DNA from: Flavobacterium sp. N2820
Lineage (GTDB): Bacteria; Bacteroidota; Bacteroidia; Flavobacteriales; Flavobacteriaceae
Reading direction: 5' to 3'
Assembly: GCF_025947285.1 (NCBI RefSeq)
Contig: NZ_CP110008.1
Location: 1,255,001 to 1,319,000, forward strand
Length of the DNA: 64,000 nt
Shown: positions 58,537 to 64,000 of the stretch, piece by piece
Layout of the letters: each line of letters begins with the position of its first letter
How positions within the stretch are numbered: position 1 is the first letter of the stretch
Program-made: the position numbers and the translations under genes
Notes under the pieces: generated by a model
The model's input: the letters and a program-made list of their open reading frames with translations, nothing else
What the model was told of the DNA's origin: nothing
Database searches by the model: none

Positions 58537-58920
58537 ATGAGTATTAAATTTAAAGTTCTTCCTAAGAAGAATCCTCAGGACATGATGGCGCCTGAAAAGT
58601 TTTATGCAACGTCGGTTGCAAATGGTGAAACCACTTTAGAGTCGTTAGCCGAAATGATTGCGTATCAGTGTACCTTAACGGACACCGATTGTTATGCAGT
58701 ATTACGTTCTTTAGAGCGCAACATGCTTATGGAACTTAGCCAAGGCCGAATTGTAAAACTAGGACACGTAGGCACGTTCCAAGTGAGTGTAAGTGCTGCA
58801 GGCCAAGTTCTTCAAGAAGATGTTACCGCAACGGACATCAAAAAAAGTCGCATTTTGTTTCGACCAGCTAAAAAGCTAAGACAAATGCTAGGTAACTTGA
58901 GTTACCAAAAAGCGAGCTAG
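58537..58920 (+). CDS. HU-family DNA-binding protein
   Basis: A 127-residue histone-like protein of the Bacteroidota HU-related class. It opens MSIKFKVLPKKNPQDM and continues with ATSVANGETTLESLAEMIAYQ. GRIVKLGHVGTFQVSVSAAG is the DNA-binding arm region. It may compact DNA or organise the chromosome. It is followed by a strong terminator. Confidence 0.88.
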   Translation: MSIKFKVLPKKNPQDMMAPEKFYATSVANGETTLESLAEMIAYQCTLTDTDCYAVLRSLERNMLMELSQGRIVKLGHVGTFQVSVSAAGQVLQEDVTATDIKKSRILFRPAKKLRQMLGNLSYQKAS

Positions 58921-58951
58921 ACACCCGCTATTGAGACTAAGTCTCTTCCGA

Positions 58952-58987
58952 AAGCCTCGAACGTTCCCGCGTTCGGGGCTTTTTTTT
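58952..58987 (+). terminator. terminator of the HU-like gene
   Basis: AGCCTCGAACG/CGTTCGGGGCT with loop TTCCCG and eight T. A partial, covarying copy is at 59190-59213. Confidence 0.85.
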
Positions 58988-59010
58988 GGGATAAAAACGC
59001 TTCAAATTCG

Positions 59011-59068
59011 ACCTGACGAATTGAAAAACTGAACCTGACGAATTGAAAAACTCGACCTGACAAACTGA
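59011..59068. repeat. 22 bp tandem repeats
   Basis: ACCTGACGAATTGAAAAACT recurs at 59011 and 59033, with a partial third copy from 59055. The period is exactly 22 bp. Confidence 0.8.
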
Positions 59069-59149
59069 TTTTATCACTTAAAGAAAAAAAGAGACTAAAA
59101 ACAGTTCATTTTTAGACAAAAAGACATAAAAAAAGCTCAAAAAATGGAG

Positions 59150-59460
59150 CTAGACACCCGATTTTGAGCTAAATTTCTTTCGAAAGCCTCGAATAGTTCC
59201 CGCTATTCGTATCGAAATAAAGCGTAAATATACTATTTATTTTGATTGTTTAGATACATATTCATAAAATTTAACACTGAAAAAAACGCCCTTTTGTTCC
59301 CTTTTTTTACTTATTTTTTTTGTAAGGCGTTTCTTCACAGTTTGCATCAAATTTTAGGTTTTACGCGTTTTTAATTTTAACACTTTGTTTTACGGTTTCC
59401 CGTAAAATTTATTAAAACGCTTTATTTACCTTAGCTCCCGAAGGCACCCCATATTTTTAT
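59150..59460. other. remnant HU-type 3' end, then unremarkable spacer
   Basis: GGAGCTAGACACCCG at 59146-59160 and AAAGCCTCGAATAGTTCCCG at 59182-59201 copy the end of the HU gene and its terminator. From about 59220 to 59460 I see no gene or obvious structure. Confidence 0.5.
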
Positions 59461-59522
59461 CTGGTTTGAAAATCAGGTATTTTTACGGGTTGTAAATACC
59501 CTTTTTTTTTCTTATGTTTGGG
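59461..59522 (+). promoter_or_regulatory. DpnII cluster promoter with operator (shared element, copy 2)
   Basis: TTG (59490-59492), 20 bp, TATGTTTG (59513-59520). The inverted repeat GGTATTT (59476-59482) / AAATACC (59494-59500) covers the -33 box. It is virtually identical to the hsdR promoter element at 56035-56096. Confidence 0.8.
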
Positions 59523-59549
59523 GAAATAGAAATTAGCAAATAAAAATAT

Positions 59550-60461
59550 ATGCAAGCAAAACCATTTTTAAAATGGGCTGGTGGTAAAACCCAGTTGATT
59601 ACCGATATTGAAAAAGCTTTACCAAGAGAATTTACCTCACAAAAGTTTACTTATGTTGAGCCTTTTGTTGGTGGTGGAGCCGTTTTGTTTTGGATTTTGG
59701 AAAATTTTCCTAATGTGGAAAAGGCTATTATTAATGATATTAATGCAGACCTAACCAATACTTATAAAGTCATAGCTTCAAATCCAAAAAAACTTATAAC
59801 GGTTTTAGAGCAATTTCAAACAAAGTTTCATTCTTTTGAAAATGATGCAGAAGGAAGAAGAGTTTATTATAATGAACAAAGAACACTTTTTAACTCTCGC
59901 TCTAAAGATGCTATAACTCAAGCAGCTTTGCTAATATTTTTAAACAAAACATGCTTCAATGGTTTGTTTCGTGTGAATAAAAGCAATGGATTTAATGTAC
60001 CAATGGGAGATTCTACCAAGCAAACAATTTGTGATGCTGAAAATATAATGGCGGTTAGCAAAGTATTACAACGGGTAGAAATTTTGACTGGAGATTATAA
60101 AGAAACTTTACAACATGCCGAACATCCTGCCTTGTTCTATTTCGATCCTCCTTATAAACCTTTAAGTCAAACTTCTAGTTTTAACACTTATACCAAAGAT
60201 AATTTTGGTGATAATGAACAAATTGAATTACGTGACTTTTGTAAAACATTGGACACATTAGGTCATTACTGGATGCTAAGTAATTCTGATGTAAAAGGAA
60301 AAGACATGACAGATACTTTTTTTGATGATATTTACAAAGAATTTAATATTAACCGAGTATATGCCAGACGAAGTATTAATGCAAACGGAGCTAAACGAGG
60401 CAAACTAACTGAATTATTAATTACCAATTATGCCTATGAACAAGCTTTGTCAATTGCTTAA
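59550..60461 (+). CDS. DNA adenine methylase, Dam/DpnM type
   Basis: A 303-residue D12-class N6-adenine methylase expected to modify GATC. It has LKWAGGKTQL at the start (SAM motif I), FVGGGAVLF, and FDPPYKPLS (motif IV, DPPY). It protects host DNA from the following endonuclease. It overlaps the endonuclease gene by 32 bp. Confidence 0.92.
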   Translation: MQAKPFLKWAGGKTQLITDIEKALPREFTSQKFTYVEPFVGGGAVLFWILENFPNVEKAIINDINADLTNTYKVIASNPKKLITVLEQFQTKFHSFENDAEGRRVYYNEQRTLFNSRSKDAITQAALLIFLNKTCFNGLFRVNKSNGFNVPMGDSTKQTICDAENIMAVSKVLQRVEILTGDYKETLQHAEHPALFYFDPPYKPLSQTSSFNTYTKDNFGDNEQIELRDFCKTLDTLGHYWMLSNSDVKGKDMTDTFFDDIYKEFNINRVYARRSINANGAKRGKLTELLITNYAYEQALSIA

Positions 60462-61341
60462 TTTAGAAAGCGACGATATTTTATTTACCCAAATTACTAG
60501 TAGTTTCAAAGAGAAAGGAATTTTGCTTTGGGACTATTTTGTTAATTGGGAGAAAGTACATAAAAACATTAAACCCATTGAAAAAGAATTGAACCTTCTA
60601 AATGTTTTGATTGGGAAAGAGGATGTTGAAACAGAAGTTTATAATCTAATTAAAGAATATCCTCAAGTTGTTAAAGCTTTTCCTTTTTTAATTGCTTTTA
60701 GAGATACAAAAGTATCAATGCTTTCGGATGTTACGGAGTTTTTGTATAAAGATTATGATTTTAAACATAGAGTTATTACTGATGAAGATTGTGAAGACTT
60801 AACTACTTTTTTTATGCATTCTGGTTTGGGTGATTTGGTTAAAGACAAACGAGTTAAAAATCTTGTAGATTATGTTACGGGTGTAGAAGTAGGTTTAGAC
60901 AGCAACGGAAGAAAAAACCGTGGTGGCACCATGATGGAAAACATTGTAGAAACCTTTGTAAAAAGTGCTTCCGATGAGTTAGGCTATGAATACATGACAC
61001 AAGCCAATGCAAAAAAGATAAAAGCTCATTGGAACATTGACATACAAGTAGACAAATCATCCCGTAATTTAGATTTTGCTATCAATAAAAATGGAAAATT
61101 GTATTTTATTGAATGTAACTTCTATGGTGGCGGAGGTTCTAAACTAAAATCTACAGCAACAGAATATGTAAAAATGAATGAATATTGGAATGCTCAAAAT
61201 ATTACCTTTATTTGGGTAACAGATGGTGCAGGTTGGAAATCTACATTAAAACCATTAAGAGAATATTTTGATAAAGCGGATTATTTGTTGAATTTGGAGA
61301 TGTTGAAATTAAACTTATTATCATTAATTCTTAAAAATTAA
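60430..61341 (+). CDS. DpnII/MboI-family type II restriction endonuclease (GATC)
   Basis: A 303-residue endonuclease. The C-terminal core LDFAINKNGKLYFIECNFYG (about 213-232), GGSKLKSTATEY and NRGGTMMENIVETF match the DpnII/MboI group that cuts GATC. The ATG at 60436 is an alternative. It is co-transcribed with the methylase. Confidence 0.87.
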   Translation: MPMNKLCQLLNLESDDILFTQITSSFKEKGILLWDYFVNWEKVHKNIKPIEKELNLLNVLIGKEDVETEVYNLIKEYPQVVKAFPFLIAFRDTKVSMLSDVTEFLYKDYDFKHRVITDEDCEDLTTFFMHSGLGDLVKDKRVKNLVDYVTGVEVGLDSNGRKNRGGTMMENIVETFVKSASDELGYEYMTQANAKKIKAHWNIDIQVDKSSRNLDFAINKNGKLYFIECNFYGGGGSKLKSTATEYVKMNEYWNAQNITFIWVTDGAGWKSTLKPLREYFDKADYLLNLEMLKLNLLSLILKN

Positions 61342-61342
61342 T

Positions 61343-63688
61343 ATGGGTTATTTAGAACAATTTAAAGTTGAAGAAATAAAAGGAAAATTGACTACTGATT
61401 TATCATATTTAGGGAAATTATATAAGGTAAAGAAAAGTAAATATATAACTAGAAATATTGAACATTCTTTGTTAGACGATTTTATCAAAAAAGGTTGGGA
61501 AGTTGAAGGAAAGCCAATGGCAACTAAAACTAAGATAAGAAAACAGAAAGAACATTCAAAACAATTTGAAGATGATATATGGTGTCAGTTTTATGAGTTA
61601 GGTTTCAGACATTTAAACTATGATGAAAACTTACACTTACCATTTTCTTCTAATGAAGAAGACACAAAACAGATAGATGTAGTAGCAATTAATCACGAAG
61701 CCGTATTTCTTATTGAATGTAAATCAAGTGATAAACCAAAAAAAATAACCTTCAAAGATGAATTTGAACTACTAAGTTTAAGATTAAACGGATTTAGAAA
61801 AGTTATAGAACAAGCATATGGAAAAGGTCTACGTGTTAAGTATATCTTTGCTACAAGAAATTTAAAAATTGACTATAATGACATTGATTTTCAAAGATTA
61901 TTAAAAACAAACTCTTTTTATTACAACGACAATACATATGATTATATAAATAATTTAATAAAAAGTTATAAAAAAGCATCTCTATATCAATTTTTTGGAC
62001 TTGTGTTTAAAAATGAGTTAATTAACACAGAGAAAATTGAATTACCAGCAGTTGAGGGAAAAATGGGAAAGAAGACTTATTATATGTTTTCAATTGAGCC
62101 AGAGATGCTATTAAAACTTAGTTTTATTCTTCACAGAACTAGAGCTAATGAAGCGGAGTTTCCAACTTATCAAAGGTTATTAGTACCAACAAGATTAAAA
62201 GGTATTACTAAGTTCATAGATGATGGTGGTTTCTTTCCTAATTCTTTAATTGTGAATTTCAGTCATCAAAATAAACACAAATTAATCTTTGAGGCTTCTT
62301 CTAGAACTGAAAATTCACTATCAAAAATTGGGATTTTAAAAATTCCTAATGCATATGCTATAGCTTATATTATTGATGGGCAACATAGACTCTATGGATA
62401 TGCTAATTCTAAATTTTTAAGCACTAATACTATTCCTGTTGTTGCATTTGACAATTTAGATTCAAAAGAACAGCTAGATATATTTATGGATATTAATCAA
62501 AACCAAAAAGCAGTTTCCCCAAGTTTGAGAACTGATCTTGAAGAAGATTTATTTTGGGAGTCTCCAAGAGCAGATATGAGAATAAAAGCACTCCGTTCTT
62601 CAATTGTTAAGGGTTTAAGTAATGACCCAAACAGTCCCTTATATAAAAAAATAACTGTTGGAGAGGACAAAGCAGTACTTTCAATGGAAAACATGAAGCT
62701 TGGATTAATTGATTCTGGTTTATTACCAATTGCAAAAGGTAATTCTTTTGATGAAAGTTCTGTTTATTACTGTGTTTATAATACACATAATCATGAACAT
62801 AACATTGAAATGAAAAAGGCAAAGAAAGAAATTACAGAGTTTTTAAAATTATGTTATGAATGTGTACAAGAAAAGTTTCCTGTAATTTTTAATAAAGAGC
62901 GATTTTTCATCATTTCTAACAGAGGTAGTTTTGCTTATATTTCTGTAATTGGTAGTCTACATAGATATATGATTGATAGTAAAATTCTTAATAAGAATTC
63001 TACTCCAACCGAAAGATACACTGCTATTGAAAAATATTTAATTGCCCTTTTAGAAAAACTATCAAGTTTAAATCAAGAGGTTGCGCAAAAACAATTGGAT
63101 ATACAAGGGAAAAGTGCTGAAAAAAAATGGTTAACTTTTTTTCAATCTTTAATCAATGAAAAATATCCAGAATATTCACCTTCTGAACTAACTGATTGGA
63201 AGGAAAGACAAGATGAAAATCTTCAAGATGAAGGTGGGGTTTACATTAAATCTGTAGAAAGAAGAATAAAGACATCTGTATTAGATAAATTAAAATCGTT
63301 GTATAATGAAGATTGGGAACTAGAAATTAACACCATCAAAACCACATGTCAAGGTAGAGCTAATGCTGAAAACGAAAAAAATTATAAAGAAGGGATTAAA
63401 GATAGAGTTGATTGGATGGAAATGTTTACAATAAACGATTATAAAAAAATTATCGATGATAATTGGGGGAAAACTCCAAAAGAAAATTCAAATTTTATAA
63501 AATTTTCAGATGAATTTTCAATTGATATAGGAGAAGGGATTAATAATAGAAAAGATGCATTAAAATGGATGTCACATTTTAACTCTTACAGAAATACTTG
63601 GGCTCATGAAGGAACAAAAAATAAAGGCTTGAATAAGGATGAAATTCTTTTTTTAAAGAAAGTATATAATCATTTTTTTAATGCTTAA
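61343..63688 (+). CDS. DGQHR-domain (DndB-like) protein with N-terminal nuclease-like domain
   Basis: A 781-residue protein. An N-terminal PD-(D/E)xK-like region has QIDVVAINHEAVFLIECKSS (about 111-130). A DGQHR domain follows, with IIDGQHRLYGYANSK (about 343-357), as in DndB and phage/element DGQHR proteins. The C-terminal YRNTWAHEGTKNKG resembles HEPN/Swt1-type tails. It sits 2 bp after the endonuclease and overlaps the next methylase, so it belongs to the cluster. The exact role is unknown. Confidence 0.78.
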   Translation: MGYLEQFKVEEIKGKLTTDLSYLGKLYKVKKSKYITRNIEHSLLDDFIKKGWEVEGKPMATKTKIRKQKEHSKQFEDDIWCQFYELGFRHLNYDENLHLPFSSNEEDTKQIDVVAINHEAVFLIECKSSDKPKKITFKDEFELLSLRLNGFRKVIEQAYGKGLRVKYIFATRNLKIDYNDIDFQRLLKTNSFYYNDNTYDYINNLIKSYKKASLYQFFGLVFKNELINTEKIELPAVEGKMGKKTYYMFSIEPEMLLKLSFILHRTRANEAEFPTYQRLLVPTRLKGITKFIDDGGFFPNSLIVNFSHQNKHKLIFEASSRTENSLSKIGILKIPNAYAIAYIIDGQHRLYGYANSKFLSTNTIPVVAFDNLDSKEQLDIFMDINQNQKAVSPSLRTDLEEDLFWESPRADMRIKALRSSIVKGLSNDPNSPLYKKITVGEDKAVLSMENMKLGLIDSGLLPIAKGNSFDESSVYYCVYNTHNHEHNIEMKKAKKEITEFLKLCYECVQEKFPVIFNKERFFIISNRGSFAYISVIGSLHRYMIDSKILNKNSTPTERYTAIEKYLIALLEKLSSLNQEVAQKQLDIQGKSAEKKWLTFFQSLINEKYPEYSPSELTDWKERQDENLQDEGGVYIKSVERRIKTSVLDKLKSLYNEDWELEINTIKTTCQGRANAENEKNYKEGIKDRVDWMEMFTINDYKKIIDDNWGKTPKENSNFIKFSDEFSIDIGEGINNRKDALKWMSHFNSYRNTWAHEGTKNKGLNKDEILFLKKVYNHFFNA

Positions 63689-64000
63689 ACCCTATTTCAA
63701 ATCCGAAGACAAAAACTTTTACCTTTTGCAAGGTGATTGCAAAGTGCTTTTGCCTCAATTTGAGCATAAGTTTGATATGGTTTTTGCTGATCCGCCTTAC
63801 TTTTTATCAAACAATGGTTTGTCTATCCAAAGTGGGCAAATTGTTTCCGTAAATAAAGGTACTTGGGATAAATCAGAAGGATTTGATTTTATCAATGATT
63901 TTAATCGTACTTGGTTAAAATTAGTTAGGGATAAATTAAAAGATAATGGTACGATTTGGATAAGTGGCACGTATCATAATATTTTTTCAATAGGTCAATT
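63681..64000 (+). CDS. second DNA methyltransferase (DpnA-like), cut by window end
   Basis: At least 106 residues are visible from ATG 63681. ADPPYFLSNNG (about 34-44) is the motif IV of beta-class N6/N4 methylases and LLQGDCKVLLPQF is the usual opening. DpnII systems carry a second methylase (DpnA) that marks single-stranded GATC, so this is probably that gene. It overlaps the DGQHR gene by 8 bp. Confidence 0.82.
   Translation, partial: MLKPYFKSEDKNFYLLQGDCKVLLPQFEHKFDMVFADPPYFLSNNGLSIQSGQIVSVNKGTWDKSEGFDFINDFNRTWLKLVRDKLKDNGTIWISGTYHNIFSIGQ

Overview
The window looks like a chromosome segment of a Flavobacterium-type bacterium (Bacteroidota). The evidence is the gliding-motility genes gldF and gldG, AT-rich DNA, genes with little Shine-Dalgarno signal, and repeated promoters of the Bacteroidota form TTG-N19/20-TANNTTTG. 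This is inferred from sequence patterns and remembered family features; no database search was run.

Layout. (1) 1-4300: an rRNA operon on the minus strand (16S, tRNA-Ile, tRNA-Ala, 5' part of 23S) with three tandem promoters, then a hairpin-rich spacer. (2) 4687-6760: a DUF4294 protein and an M42 aminopeptidase. (3) 6874-18197: thirteen co-oriented small genes, mostly secreted, lipoprotein or membrane proteins of unknown function, each followed by a 100-165 bp imperfect palindrome. The short sequence that opens each unit (GTTAGC...) is complementary to the sequence that closes the same unit after its gene (...GCTAAC), and it changes from unit to unit in step. That is the signature of integron gene cassettes with attC sites. 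No integrase is in view. (4) 18528-31935: ordinary chromosome, with a VOC protein, purC, two OmpA-like barrel paralogues, phoH, a SAM hydroxide adenosyltransferase, gldFG, dnaN and mnmE. (5) 31914-57602: a 25.7 kb genomic island inserted in the 3' end of mnmE. Imperfect 22 bp repeats bound it, and both encode the MnmE tail NFCIGK-stop. It carries excisionase-like and integrase genes, a DUF3987/Toprim replication module, then a block of defence genes. (6) 57603-64000: dispersed repeats, an HU-like gene and a DpnII-type (GATC) restriction-modification cluster cut by the window end.

Island defence block. On the minus strand run hsdR, a fused hsdM-hsdS and a HEPN gene. After a 346 bp gap come a reverse transcriptase, a membrane coiled-coil protein, an AbiV-like protein, an SMC/ABC-type ATPase, an HNH nuclease, McrB and McrC. 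The last seven genes are separated by 1-7 bp or overlap, so they look like one operon. The gap before the reverse transcriptase is bounded by a 9 bp inverted repeat, is full of stem-loops and holds a 68-codon stop-free frame. I read it as the non-coding RNA partner of the reverse transcriptase (DRT- or retron-like). The combination RT + ncRNA + AbiV + PtuAB-like pair + McrBC is the best candidate for an undescribed composite anti-phage system.

Regulation. The hsdR operon (inside the island) and the DpnII cluster (outside it) share an almost identical 62 bp promoter/operator. The Fic gene at the right end of the island has four regularly spaced half-sites around its promoter.
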